DNA of 59,730 bases. Source: a virus. The notes under the pieces were generated by a model. The model was not told the origin of the DNA, searched no databases, and worked only from the letters and a program-made list of their open reading frames with translations. The stretch covers positions 1 through 59,730 of IMG/VR virus record IMGVR_UViG_3300024520_000076; one strand, given 5' to 3'. Position numbers and translations under genes: made by a program. Below are positions 34,194 to 43,800 of this stretch, one piece after another (the stretch's first letter is position 1; each line of letters opens with the position of its first letter).

Positions 34194-34272
34194 TCTTGTG
34201 AATAGGGGGTGCACTGGATTACAAACTATCTGAGTTTTAGTATGCACACTTCTTGTGAATAGGGGGTGCACT
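34194..34272. repeat. Two 22-bp direct repeats, 57-base period
   Basis: TCTTGTGAATAGGGGGTGCA followed by CT occurs at 34194-34215 and 34251-34272 without mismatch. Each is preceded by GCACA three to eight bases upstream and ends in palindromic GTGCAC. They lie about 40-120 bases before a likely promoter, so they could be regulator binding sites or iterons. Confidence 0.6.
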
Positions 34273-34312
34273 AAAACACTCCTAATTAATTCAAAAGAAT
34301 TAAAGAAAAGTC

Positions 34313-34341
34313 TTGACCATTAATCGTGCATGATGTACCCT
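34313..34341 (+). promoter_or_regulatory. Possible promoter for the second early block
   Basis: TTGACC (34313-34318), 17-base spacer, TACCCT (34336-34341). The -35 is good and the -10 keeps only TAnnnT. A start near 34348 would give a leader of about 90 bases holding the 34374-34413 hairpin. Confidence 0.4.
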
Positions 34342-34373
34342 TGATTGTTGTTATACGGCAACACAATGAAGCG

Positions 34374-34413
34374 CCCCTCTCAGAAGGCTTTGTGTATGTC
34401 CTTCTGGGAGGGG
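34374..34413 (+). promoter_or_regulatory. Leader hairpin upstream of the gene at 34441
   Basis: CCCCTCTCAGAAGG (34374-34387) pairs with CCTTCTGGGAGGGG (34400-34413): 14 bp with one U-G pair that fits + strand RNA. No T-run follows and the start codon is 28 bases away. An RNA stability or attenuation element is likely. Confidence 0.55.
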
Positions 34414-34440
34414 TAATTTAAAACTAAACAAAAACAAACT

Positions 34441-34623
34441 ATGAAAACAGAATACGCGCCAGATATAAAACAAGCTGTCAAAGATGCCAGCCTTAATGTT
34501 GCCTGTCTGCTGGATCAGAACTATGACAGCCCAGATGAATTAGAAAGTGAATTGTACAGGCTACAGGAATACATAACTCTTTTAGAGAATCACATATTAA
34601 ACAAAGACGAACCAGTAATATAA
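34441..34623 (+). CDS. Unknown small acidic protein
   Basis: A 60-aa protein (MKTEYAPDIKQAVKDASLNV; a C-terminal helix YRLQEYITLLENHIL). It starts in the ACAAACTATGAAAAC context, identical around the start to the gene at 34632. First gene of the second early block. Confidence 0.5.
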   Translation: MKTEYAPDIKQAVKDASLNVACLLDQNYDSPDELESELYRLQEYITLLENHILNKDEPVI

Positions 34624-34631
34624 AACAAACT

Positions 34632-34841
34632 ATGAAAACAGAACCCACAGTATATAAGTTTACTTTCTACGGATGTGCCCACCCTTGGGTAGCTACAGAG
34701 AGTCTCCCTGAACAAGTAGACGAGGCGCTTTGTTACATCGATGGCCTCCAGCAAATGACCAAGCTGGAAGTTACAGAACTCTCCCTTAAAGAGAAGCCAA
34801 AGCCAAGACGCAAGGCGGTAAAGAAAGGGGAAACAAAATGA
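34632..34841 (+). CDS. Unknown small protein
   Basis: A 69-aa protein with YKFTFYGCAHPWVATESLP and a basic tail (KPKPRRKAVKKGE). It shares the MKTE start with the previous gene and the ACAAACTATG context. Its end overlaps the next start by four bases (ATGA). Function unknown. Confidence 0.5.
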   Translation: MKTEPTVYKFTFYGCAHPWVATESLPEQVDEALCYIDGLQQMTKLEVTELSLKEKPKPRRKAVKKGETK

Positions 34842-35044
34842 CATCACAAGACCTACTAGATTTGTACGACATCAAAAGGTTTCTTCAAATGAGGAAACTT
34901 CTTGATGAGCCAAAAGACAATGAAGGCACTGAGGAGACTATAGGTTTCCTGATCAGTGCCTTCATTGATCGGGCAGAGGAGGAGACTCAAGGTTTCATAA
35001 TCACTTCCTTAATTGATCAAACAACGAAGGAAACACAAACATAA
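34838..35044 (+). CDS. Small protein with internal tandem repeat
   Basis: A 68-aa acidic protein. The second half is an imperfect 16-residue tandem: EETIGFLISAFIDRA then EETQGFIITSLIDQT, encoded by a 48-base tandem starting at 34931 and 34979. This looks like a recent local duplication. Confidence 0.5.
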   Translation: MTSQDLLDLYDIKRFLQMRKLLDEPKDNEGTEETIGFLISAFIDRAEEETQGFIITSLIDQTTKETQT

Positions 35045-35064
35045 ACCAACAAAGAAAAAACAAA

Positions 35065-35406
35065 ATGAAAATAAAAGAAGTAATTCAATTTTTTAACGAG
35101 ACTGTAAATTTCCCTAGTCGCCGTGGGGATGCTGATGATTATATTATCTGGGAGCATTGGGCTATAGAGGATTTGTTTTCCGAAGATGAGCGCAAACAAA
35201 TAACAGACAAGGAATGGGAATATGCGTGTGGTTATAGTATGACAGAGTTTGATTGGGAACAAACAAAGGATGCTATAGCGTCTCTTATACGCCGTGATCT
35301 AGTCGACTTCAGAAAATTTAACGGGGAACAGGAAGAAGATCTGGGTGATACTTGGATTAAGATTGAGAAGGACAAATCTATTCATGGAAGAAAACACCCA
35401 AGATAA
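35065..35406 (+). CDS. Unknown protein
   Basis: A 113-aa acidic protein with FFNETVNFPSRRGDADDYI, a helical middle (WEHWAIEDLFSEDERKQI) and WEQTKDAIASLIRRDLV. Its stop overlaps the next start (TAATG). No domain recognised. Confidence 0.5.
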   Translation: MKIKEVIQFFNETVNFPSRRGDADDYIIWEHWAIEDLFSEDERKQITDKEWEYACGYSMTEFDWEQTKDAIASLIRRDLVDFRKFNGEQEEDLGDTWIKIEKDKSIHGRKHPR

Positions 35407-35819
35407 TGGCTACAGAATTAAACAAAGCAATCCACCGCGCTGTCGAGATAGATGGCGCAGACTATATTGTTTCGCTCCAGCCTGACCCGCCACGGGTCAC
35501 GCTGAGAAAGAAACGGCATAAGAATACAGCAAGTGAAATCACCCTTGCAGAATTACTGGAACCAGACACCATAGTAGCAGACACACGAGAGGAGGAAGTA
35601 GCGCTTATGTCTGATAAAGATTGGGAATCATTAGGTAATTACAAACCATCTGACGCAGACTACATACATCCAAGTGACTTAAAGCTATGGGCAAAGTACA
35701 GCTACCCTAAGTTTAAGGTAGCATGGGAGCAGTACAAGTCAGCTACTAGAGGGAACAAACAAGCCGATATAATCTGGAACACAGACGGCTCAATAGAAAT
35801 CGCTAACCACCCAGAGTAA
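35406..35819 (+). CDS. Unknown protein
   Basis: A 137-aa protein with a basic N-terminal half (RVTLRKKRHKNTASE) and an acidic C-terminal half, including SDADYIHPSDLKLWAKYSYP. Coupled to the previous gene by a TAATG overlap. Function unknown. Confidence 0.5.
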   Translation: MATELNKAIHRAVEIDGADYIVSLQPDPPRVTLRKKRHKNTASEITLAELLEPDTIVADTREEEVALMSDKDWESLGNYKPSDADYIHPSDLKLWAKYSYPKFKVAWEQYKSATRGNKQADIIWNTDGSIEIANHPE

Positions 35820-35820
35820 T

Positions 35821-35952
35821 ATGAATAAGTCACAATGGAAAAAGAAAGCAAGAGGGAAAGTAATCCGTAAAAATAAACATAAAAAGAAACTGGATAAGCT
35901 AAAGTTTAAAAAAAGAATAGCGAAAGGAAATGACTACCCCGAAACAAAATAG
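35821..35952 (+). CDS. 43-aa very basic protein
   Basis: ATG 35821 to TAG 35952, almost half Lys and Arg (MNKSQWKKKARGKVIRKNKH). It starts one base after the previous stop and overlaps the next gene by 23 bases. It could bind nucleic acid. The frame is short but tightly packed between coupled genes. Confidence 0.45.
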   Translation: MNKSQWKKKARGKVIRKNKHKKKLDKLKFKKRIAKGNDYPETK

Positions 35953-36157
35953 GCGAGCAAGAAAGAAAGGGCTTAAAAAAGCGAGCCGTAAAAAGCGGAG
36001 AGTTAGTATTAAGAATTCGAGTACTGAGGATCTCACGCGCAACAAAGCAGGGAATAAATATATATTCGATGGGAAGCAAAAGTTTATGCGCGGGGTAATG
36101 GCTTCCTCGGATGGAAGTAACCAAAGAGCAAAAAATAAAAAACAATGCAACAGATGA
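35930..36157 (+). CDS. Small basic protein
   Basis: A 75-aa Lys/Arg/Ser-rich protein (MTTPKQNRRARKKGLKKASR; KYIFDGKQKFMRGVMASSDG). It overlaps both neighbours. The C-terminal part, with hydrophobic and aromatic residues, is more fold-like than the start. Function unknown. Confidence 0.45.
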   Translation: MTTPKQNRRARKKGLKKASRKKRRVSIKNSSTEDLTRNKAGNKYIFDGKQKFMRGVMASSDGSNQRAKNKKQCNR

Positions 36158-36351
36158 TATACGCAATATTAATAATAGGAGTCTACCTAAGTATAGTTTA
36201 CTTTTGTTTCTATCTTCTACGGAAGCTGAAGGAACAGGCAGAGTATATACAAAGGCATAACGAACGAACCCTCACATACAAACGGAGGATACAAGCAATG
36301 ACAGAAACATTAGAAAGGGAGCGAGATGCCCAGCAATCACATATCAAATAA
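36145..36351 (+). CDS. Membrane-anchored coiled-coil protein
   Basis: A 68-aa protein: an N-terminal membrane helix (IYAILIIGVYLSIVYFCFYL) and a basic or polar coiled coil (LKEQAEYIQRHNERTLTYKR). It resembles an i-spanin in form but lies in the early region, far from the lysis genes, so another membrane role is more likely. Confidence 0.5.
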   Translation: MQQMIYAILIIGVYLSIVYFCFYLLRKLKEQAEYIQRHNERTLTYKRRIQAMTETLERERDAQQSHIK

Positions 36352-36577
36352 GCCATACCATGATTGGTTAAGGGAGCAAGGCAAGAAGCCGAAGGTCTTA
36401 TTCACCCATGACTTCAACATACCATTCAGCGTGGACTCATTCGAGAGTGACCCTTGGGAGGTGGACGCTGAGACAGTGGCGTTGACTTTACTTAAACGGG
36501 TACAGAACTGTAGGGATTCTGACACTATCATGGATGCCATTGAGCACACCCAAACTATATCGGAGCAAATTAAATGA
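36326..36577 (+). CDS. Unknown protein
   Basis: An 83-aa protein with YHDWLREQGKKPKVLFTHDF and an acidic helical C-terminus (AETVALTLLKRVQNC). A GGGAG lies close upstream of the start. It overlaps the previous gene, and its stop overlaps the next start by four bases. Confidence 0.45.
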   Translation: MPSNHISNKPYHDWLREQGKKPKVLFTHDFNIPFSVDSFESDPWEVDAETVALTLLKRVQNCRDSDTIMDAIEHTQTISEQIK

Positions 36578-36687
36578 TAATAACAATAGGATTAATTGTA
36601 TGGCTACTAGCTATCGTATGTGTTTTGCGGTTCTTTACTGTATCCGCTAACAATCAACATAGGAAAAGAGGAGGAAAGAAACCGTGA
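36574..36687 (+). CDS. 37-aa membrane micropeptide
   Basis: ATG 36574 (ATGA overlap with the previous gene) to TGA 36687 (GTGA overlap with the next). One membrane helix (IITIGLIVWLLAIVCVL) and a basic tail (NQHRKRGGKKP). Coupling at both ends supports a real gene. Compare the micropeptide at 33402. Confidence 0.45.
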   Translation: MIITIGLIVWLLAIVCVLRFFTVSANNQHRKRGGKKP

Positions 36688-36983
36688 TACGTTATCGTTC
36701 AGCGGATTGGTACTCTTGTGACCCAGCGCCTCTTGATCCTAGGGTGCGCCCTCATGAAATGGTCGAGCGCATAACGACCAAGGAAACGCCAAGCAAATTA
36801 ATTATGATAGACGAAGAAACCGATGAGGAATTTCTTTCTCGGTTTGGGTTAGGGTGCGGCGACCTGCCCTCAGATTATCCCGAACGAATAAAGCGAGCTA
36901 CCCACCACCCACGTACAATGAGTATTGTAATGGACAGGCAGTATGTTGCTTGCCATTCAGATGCCATCCACCCTGCATCCTGA
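36684..36983 (+). CDS. Unknown protein, last gene of the second block
   Basis: A 99-aa protein starting with GTG 36684 after a GAGGAGG Shine-Dalgarno. It has IRYRSADWYSCDPAPLDPRV, four Cys and several His residues, so metal binding is possible but no clear zinc finger spacing is seen. Its last residues run into a CCTGA-rich stretch. Confidence 0.45.
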   Translation: MIRYRSADWYSCDPAPLDPRVRPHEMVERITTKETPSKLIMIDEETDEEFLSRFGLGCGDLPSDYPERIKRATHHPRTMSIVMDRQYVACHSDAIHPAS

Positions 36984-37140
36984 ACCCTGACCCCTTGATT
37001 CTGAGCTAGGAATAAAGCTAGAGGAGAACTCTGGATGAGGCGTTTTTCATAGTAACGTCTTTGATGAACACCTAGTTTAGAATCAAGGGGTTAGGGAATC
37101 CCCTATTGTTTATTACTTATTTGATGTTATTTTAATAAGT
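36984..37140 (+). promoter_or_regulatory. Structured leader of the third early block
   Basis: CCCCTTGATTCT (36991-37002) pairs perfectly with AGAATCAAGGGG (37079-37090), and inside it CTAGG (37006-37010) with CCTAG (37071-37075). The same GGGG can instead pair with CCCCT at 37101-37105, giving two exclusive folds. The start of the next gene is 36 bases further. It looks like a regulatory leader. Confidence 0.55.
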
Positions 37141-37341
37141 ATGAACATCTTGCGCATCTATTATGAACAGTATGAACTACTGTTAAACATGCAGATTGTG
37201 GATGGTCATATACTGCCAGAGACATTCAAAGTTTTCCCTGTATTTAGGGACGTTGATGGTAGCAATCCTAAACTGGGGGAGGCAATAGTCCTCTCATTAA
37301 CTGAAGCAAAAATAATCTTACCTATTAAATACCTAACATGA
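37141..37341 (+). CDS. Unknown small protein
   Basis: A 66-aa protein (MNILRIYYEQYELLLNMQIV; LGEAIVLSLTEAKIILPIKY), mostly beta and hydrophobic. The stop overlaps the next start by four bases (ATGA), so it is coupled to the DnaA-like gene. Function unknown. Confidence 0.5.
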   Translation: MNILRIYYEQYELLLNMQIVDGHILPETFKVFPVFRDVDGSNPKLGEAIVLSLTEAKIILPIKYLT

Positions 37342-37628
37342 ATCTATCTACCAAATGCCATCCCGAATCTGTTTTGAAAGCTGTCTCCGAAATCTCTGGT
37401 TATAGTCCAGATGAGATAGTTAGTAGTAAACGTGGCAACTCCATCACAGCTTGGAGGCACATAGGAATGTTTGTTGCGAGACAACGTGGGATGACATTGG
37501 ATCAAGTAGGAAAACTATTTGGTAAGCACTATACATCTGTGAGTTTTGCAGAGCGTAAGGTGGAGAAGAAGATGAATGACACAGTTCGTAGGGCTATAGA
37601 TGCTGTAAACAATATAGTAGATAAATGA
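37338..37628 (+). CDS. DnaA domain IV-like DNA-binding protein
   Basis: A 96-aa protein that looks like DnaA domain IV alone: a first helix (ESVLKAVSEISGY), DEIVSSKRGNSITAWRHI, MFVARQRGMTLDQVGKLFGK, and HYTSVSFAERKVE, where DnaA has the DHTTV-type signature that contacts DnaA boxes. It lacks the AAA+ and oligomer domains, so it cannot melt an origin itself. It may bind DnaA-box-like sites on the phage or host and interfere with or redirect host initiation. Coupled to neighbours by overlaps. Confidence 0.7.
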   Translation: MNLSTKCHPESVLKAVSEISGYSPDEIVSSKRGNSITAWRHIGMFVARQRGMTLDQVGKLFGKHYTSVSFAERKVEKKMNDTVRRAIDAVNNIVDK

Positions 37629-37629
37629 T

Positions 37630-37860
37630 ATGAGTCTTAAACGATATCTTAAAATTGATGGCGGGGGTGACTACTCATGGCTTGCTCTTAAATCTATCTA
37701 CGGGAGATATGAAATAACAGGGGATCGTAAAGGATCTCGTGTCCTTCTATTCCGTGGACTGAGCGAAGACAATGCCATAGCGCACTTTAAGAACTTGGCA
37801 AACAAGCACGGGGCTTATTCGTTAAGCCGCCCTCTTACAAACTATCTGGTACGTACTTAG
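37630..37860 (+). CDS. Unknown small protein
   Basis: A 76-aa protein (LKIDGGGDYSWLALKSIYGR; EDNAIAHFKNLANKHGAY) with an alpha-beta pattern. It ends tail to tail with the giant gene, overlapping by four bases. Confidence 0.5.
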   Translation: MSLKRYLKIDGGGDYSWLALKSIYGRYEITGDRKGSRVLLFRGLSEDNAIAHFKNLANKHGAYSLSRPLTNYLVRT

Positions 37861-40800
37861 TTCTCGTCGTGCCTGTAGAAGCGTGGGATGTTCTTGAAGT
37901 AAGCGTCTAGTAGGCGCTCTCTTCGAAGGAAAAGGGCGATCCCTGTGCTCTCGTATTTATCCCGCAGTTTCTTTTTCAACCCCTTGTGTGTTTCCCTTGG
38001 GGTTTCAGTTAAACCATTAAGCATAAATTTGTACCTACGTTTTCCGAACTGCGCTCCATGAACTATGTTCCGCACTTCTTCCTCAGTCATGCCCGCCAAT
38101 GAGCCTAGGTGTTTTAGCGTATGTGCCACCTCTTTATCCAAACGAACTCTGTGGTCTATTTCATCTAGCACTAAACCCTTTATATCGTTATCAGAAAGAG
38201 GGGATTCACTAAGAACTTTATTCTTTCTAAGGGATATACTTTGTGTTTCTCTTCTTACGTCAAATAGGTATCTCCTCATGTTTTTTTGGATGTCTACTTT
38301 GTAGGGCTTTACAGGTAGGAATTCCTTTCCTATTCGTTTCATTACATCTTCTACAGGGTTAGTCCCCATCATCGTTATTGCTTCTCTACCCGCTTTCATA
38401 GTCCTTGGCTGGAATGCTTCTTCGAATAAATATTTTGCCCCCTTTAAAAATGCATCTTCAGCAGTATCTCTTTCTTCCCATATCTTTTTGTTTGTTTGCG
38501 GATCTCTATTAGCTTTTAAATTTAAGGCTGCTCCTGCAAATATCTGATCATCTAGGTACTCATCGACGATCATAGATTTAACAAAAGCAATCCCCATTTC
38601 TGCGGCGCTCCCTCCTGTAGCTCCTATTTCAAAACTACGTAAGAACGGGTCTACTATTAAAGAGAACGGATTCAGGTATGTTAAGTCTGTTGTCCATAGG
38701 TTCCCTTCATCATCTTTGGTTATATAGAAGGTATGGTTTTTGAGGTACTCTACTAAAGTCCTTCTTAATGCCGCATCTTCCTCATCGTCAACTCCTTCTC
38801 CTAACCTCATCAGTAGTGGAGCAACTGCGGATAATCCTACAGTTACAGAAGTCAATCCAAATAACCGCCTCAAACCTCTCCTTTTAATGACAGGGTTTTT
38901 ATCTTTTATTTCACTGAAGCTCCGCCGTAAAGTATTAATTGGTATTCTAATTAATTCGGTTTTGAATCGTATAAAAGGAGCGAACATCACACCAGCAGTA
39001 GATTTAGTCCATCCCTGTACAAATGGGGAAGACCTACTGTATGACTGGGCGGTATCTAAAACTATATCTGCCGCCGCTCTCTCAAGTTGGTTCTCTGTCA
39101 TATGGAAATACTTATCATCTCTGCCTTTTGCTACCGAATTTGCTTTAGCTTTCTTTAAAACACCAAGCTCATGTTCAAAATAGTATATCTTATAGAAGGT
39201 ATCCATCGTCGCTGACATCTCTTTGAGATTAGTGTACGCCTTGTGTAATGCGGTTCCTACTTTCTTTAAGTCTTCTGGCGTTGTACTCTCATCGGACAGT
39301 TCGTTGATGTCCTTCGTTGTCTCATATATGCGTTTCATCAAATCATTTGGGTCTGTATCCCCAGCGAATAATTCTTCCAACATCTTAGGACGGATCTCGT
39401 CGCCAATAATATCTAAAGCATCCAGCTTAGAATAGTAGGCATTAAGTTTTTCTGGCCCTAGTACGCCTTTAAAAAAGAATCCTTTTTTGCGTCCAATCTC
39501 TTTAATCATACTCCCTGTCAACGCCACAGGAGCTAGTATTCCTTGGGCGGGGCCGAAGAACAGTACGTTACTTAATGAGTTCCTTAAATAGAATCCTATG
39601 GAGCCTAATGTTTTAGCTGCCATTGATGACCCCGTTAACACCTGAGCTGCTTTTGTAATGCCTCTAGCTACTTGTTGCCCCTCATTCATTGAAAGAATAA
39701 CGCTGTCCCTTATTTCTTTCAAAGATTCCACCATTTCTGTGGGGGCAAAATATGATTCGTTCTTCCCTATGATTACGAAAGGATCATAGCGGGCATCCCC
39801 ATCTGCCATAAGAGTCCCCCATTTTTTTTGTTCTTCTAGCTCAAGACCCTCATGCTCGGCTCCAGTAATAATCCATCTGTTCTTTGCTTGTACCCCAAAA
39901 TCCAAAAGGTTTTTGAGGAACGCCTGATGAGATGCCATTATACCTACATGCATATAGGTACGCATAATCGCATCATATCCAGTAGAGTCTCCTTCTTCTC
40001 CCATTAGTTGCCTTAACGCATCTGGGATATTTTTCCTCCCCTTTAATTTTTCTTTTAATATAGCGGAAAACCCTATCCTGTTGTTTTTATCCTTTACCAT
40101 TTTGTTGGGGTCGATAAGTAATGCGTCTCCTGTACTATATGAGTTGAGAAACTCAATCATCATATTGTGTATCTTAGGGGGCATCTCAGTAGATGTTTTT
40201 CCTTGCCCTTCTGATAGCTCTGCCCTTGCTATAACTTCTGCGTCCCCCAAGCGGGTTACTACTTCGCCCGCTTTAACGTCGTCTGTAACATCAAGATCTG
40301 CGCTCTCCTCGGTAAACTTCTCGCTATTCCTGAGAATTTGAGCCGACCTTGCATTTATATATTCCTGCGTAAAAAACTTAGCTGCTTCTTCTCTTGCTGT
40401 TGCATACTTCTTCTCATGTAAAACTTTTCCAGCAAAGAACGGGTCTGAAAACAATTTGTATGATCTTGTTAAGTATATTTCCAAGTTACCGTCTATGGTC
40501 CCCTTCAAGGACTTCTGCATGTCCTCATCATTAGGGAACAGGACGGCTATCTTTTTAGAAAAAGCATCTGTCTTTTTCCTTAGCTCTAATAAGTGTAGCG
40601 CTATAGCTCCTTTGGGGGTTCCATCTTCTTCGTACCCTCCTAGTCGCATGATAGCATTATGTCTTCTATGAGCGATTAATGCTTTTTTATTTTGGTACGC
40701 CCTTTTGTAAGCCAGCTCTTTGTTATTCTCTAATTGTTTTATTTCTTCCAGTACTTCTTCCAACTCCCCGTTCCTTTTCTCACTCTCCTTCTCCTCTATG

Positions 40801-43800
40801 AGAGCTAATCGTTTATTATTTAAGACTACCTTTCTTTCCCTATACTTCTGCTCTATAAAATCATGTATCTCTGGTTCCAGTTTCAATGTCTCCCCGTCAC
40901 CTGTAATATCTTTAAACAATCCAACAGGGGCATCTCCATCTGGGTACTCTTTAGCAACCAAATAATCCAACCTACCTTTATACTTTTGTATCTCATTAAA
41001 GACTGCATTACGTAATGCCGTAGCTTGTTGATTTAATCTTTGAAGTCTTGGGTCAGCGCCTCCGACCAACCACTTCATAATTCCTTTAGGCTGTCCTTTA
41101 TACTTCCCTGTCTTGAACATAGGAAGGGTCAGCATAGCGGTTAAGTCTCCGTGTTTAAATATAGTGGGAGTCTCCCCATCTCCAGCAATTTGTGACTCTG
41201 TTATTTCTACCTCTTGGGTAGTAGTCGTGTCTGGCCCTGCTTCCAAGATGCTCGGGTCAAAAACAACAACTTCTCTTACATTCTTATCTGTGCCTTGCAT
41301 GTACTCAACAACACCTTTAATGTCCACAGAGGATAAAAGTAACCGTGTGACATTCCTTATTTGGTTGGGTGTCCAGTGAGATGTGGGCTCTTGTGGGTTG
41401 ATCCCTGCGTCCTCTACGATCTCGTAAGGGACTACTGTCCTTTCTTGCATCACCTTACCGCCCTCTATGTCGGCTGTGCCCATCCTTCTATTAAGAGCCC
41501 CTATAAAATCGTTCCCTGCTCCTTCTCTATGCGGCCAATAAACCTTACCTTTTTCAGTAAACTCACTCCAATCTTTATATGGAACTTCTTCCCTCACAAC
41601 ACCGCTACTGTCTGCCTCGGGGTGTCCCTCGCCTACGTATTTTTCTACTACGTAGCTTAACTTTTGTGCGAGCTTATCTAGTTTACCTTGCAGCTCTGAG
41701 GACCATTTCGATCCTATTCTATAGATATCCCCCTCGTGCCTTTTTTTAACTCTGAGTCTAAAAAGGTTTCCTCTGGCTTCGTAGGTACTGAGGCGGCTTC
41801 TTGCGTTATCAGTTGCCCCTTCATTAGAAGCTAAGAAATAAATACCAGCACCATTGATAGCGGCTGTTCCCTTAAAGTCTGATTCGGACCACCCAATACG
41901 AGCCCAGTCGAATCTTTTAATGTCGTCTACCTTTTGATATGTGAAGAGATCCTTATTTGTAAAGCTCTCGGGTATTTTGGATGATTCTACAATACCTATA
42001 CCTACTGCTGGTGTAGGTATTGTAGCCGTGAACAGTTTTTGTATTTCCTCTTTCCCTCTAGCCGTGATATCTCTTGAGCCTATTCCAGCAAATTTATCTG
42101 ACAAAGTAGGGGGTCTGCTTGTTACCCAGCTACCTTCTCTGTCCAAGTGGGGAGCCCACTTGTGCCACTGATTGGACACCATGTCGAAGACATGAACTTC
42201 TTTCCCCTGATCTATCCCCATTTGGGTGGCCCACGCAGTACCACCTTTCACTTGACCCCCCACAAAGCGGCTTACAGCTATTACTTGGTCAGAGTCCCTG
42301 ACCTGAAACCAATTTCTTCTGAGGAGGTTGTTCACAAACTTCCCCTTGGTAGGCCATGCTCTATCAAGAGTTTCATTGGCCTTAGCTAGATGTTCGTTAG
42401 CTTCCTTTAGTTCCTCTGCGGTATGTGGGGTGCGGTGCTTATTGCCCTTAGCATGTCCTTCAAATGAGTGAGCCTCTACCTTGAACCCTGCTTCCAGAGC
42501 TGCGAACTCGAACGCTGTATCTGCTCCAGACGCTCCTCCAGAATGGAGAACCCTCTCTACTGCTGGAGTCCCCCCGTCCCCCAAATAGTTTAAAGTCATA
42601 GGGTCACGCAACCCGAGATCAACGAGAATCTCATGTATAGCTCTGGCTTGTGTATTTACATTATCTCCATCCCCTCCAAATTTATCTGTTAATACTTTAC
42701 CTGAACTAGCCCTTCCTATTTCAGCTAACGCTTTTGGGTTAGCAATAAAATATTCTGCCCACAACCCCTTATAAGTTGCCCAGTACCAGCTATCTTCTCT
42801 GTCCAAGTGGGGAGCCGCTGGTAACCCCTTTCCTGATTGTTTAGCCTCTTTTTGCCACACATATTCTATTGTTTTTCCAGAAGGGAGCTTTGCTTTCTTA
42901 GCGGAGAACTTTACTCCTATTCCTTCTTCATCCTTCCCTGCTGTTGACACCTCAAACCCTTCAAATCCTTTACGAGCAACTTTACCAAATCCTCTCGGTG
43001 AGGCTGTATCTACTGGTGGTGCTGTATCTCTGAGTAGCTTATGGAACCCTTCTTCAAACACAATATTGGAGGGTATCTCCCCTGCGTCTAAATACATTTT
43101 AGCCATCTGCGCCCCTGTCCAGCCACTCAATCCCCCTTTCGTTTTCTGAGCTACTAAGAATTCTTTATCTGGCTTAGAACGAGCTGTATCATATAGCTTA
43201 CGAATATTTTTAGTTATCTCTTCTGGTGATAATGATTTTTTATCTGTTGCTGTTTTCTTAGTAGGGAGCGCATAGGAAGTTCCATCCTTTCCATCCTGAA
43301 GTCCTTCAGCTTGCCCTTTTACATTCCACTTACCTTCTTCCCCTTTCTCCTGCTTATTATAATTACTGTCTGCTCTAAGTTTCTTAAACTCATCTACACT
43401 TTTCCCCTCACCAAAAGTTGCGTACCCTGCTGCCCCTGCTCCGTGGAAACCCTGTAGGTTGGACCCGAACACAAATACTTGGTTTTTGTCTAGGGAGGTT
43501 ACTTCTCCTTTGTATGTTTTCGAAGGAACAACCTTTGATGCTGCTCTTCTTTTAATAACAAACGTCTTTAAAGCTTCAGCGTGATTAGGCTTGATATTTT
43601 CATCATAATATAAAAGACTTTTTCCATCTAAAGCACCACTATCAATCTGTCCCAGAATCCATTCCCTACGGTTCTGATATTTATCTTTATGCTCAAAGTC
43701 TTCATCACCTTCCAACCATTTACGATAATATTCTACAGTCTGATCTAGGTTTTTAGTTGGTATAGTATTTTTGAAACCTCGATGACTAAATGGATTACCA

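Larger units (their letters stand above)
33898..34440 (+). other. 540-base gap with REP-like and direct repeats and a leader
   Basis: No gene is visible. It holds three CATCTGAGA copies (33953-34048), a CCTGA-rich stretch, a small ACTCCT/AGGAGT hairpin at 34071-34089, two 22-bp direct repeats (34194-34272), a possible promoter (34313-34341) and a hairpin (34374-34413) ahead of the gene at 34441. This is the control region of the second early block. Confidence 0.6.

Noticed and set aside
34194-34272. CRISPR array
   Set aside because: Only two repeat copies and no array structure or cas genes.
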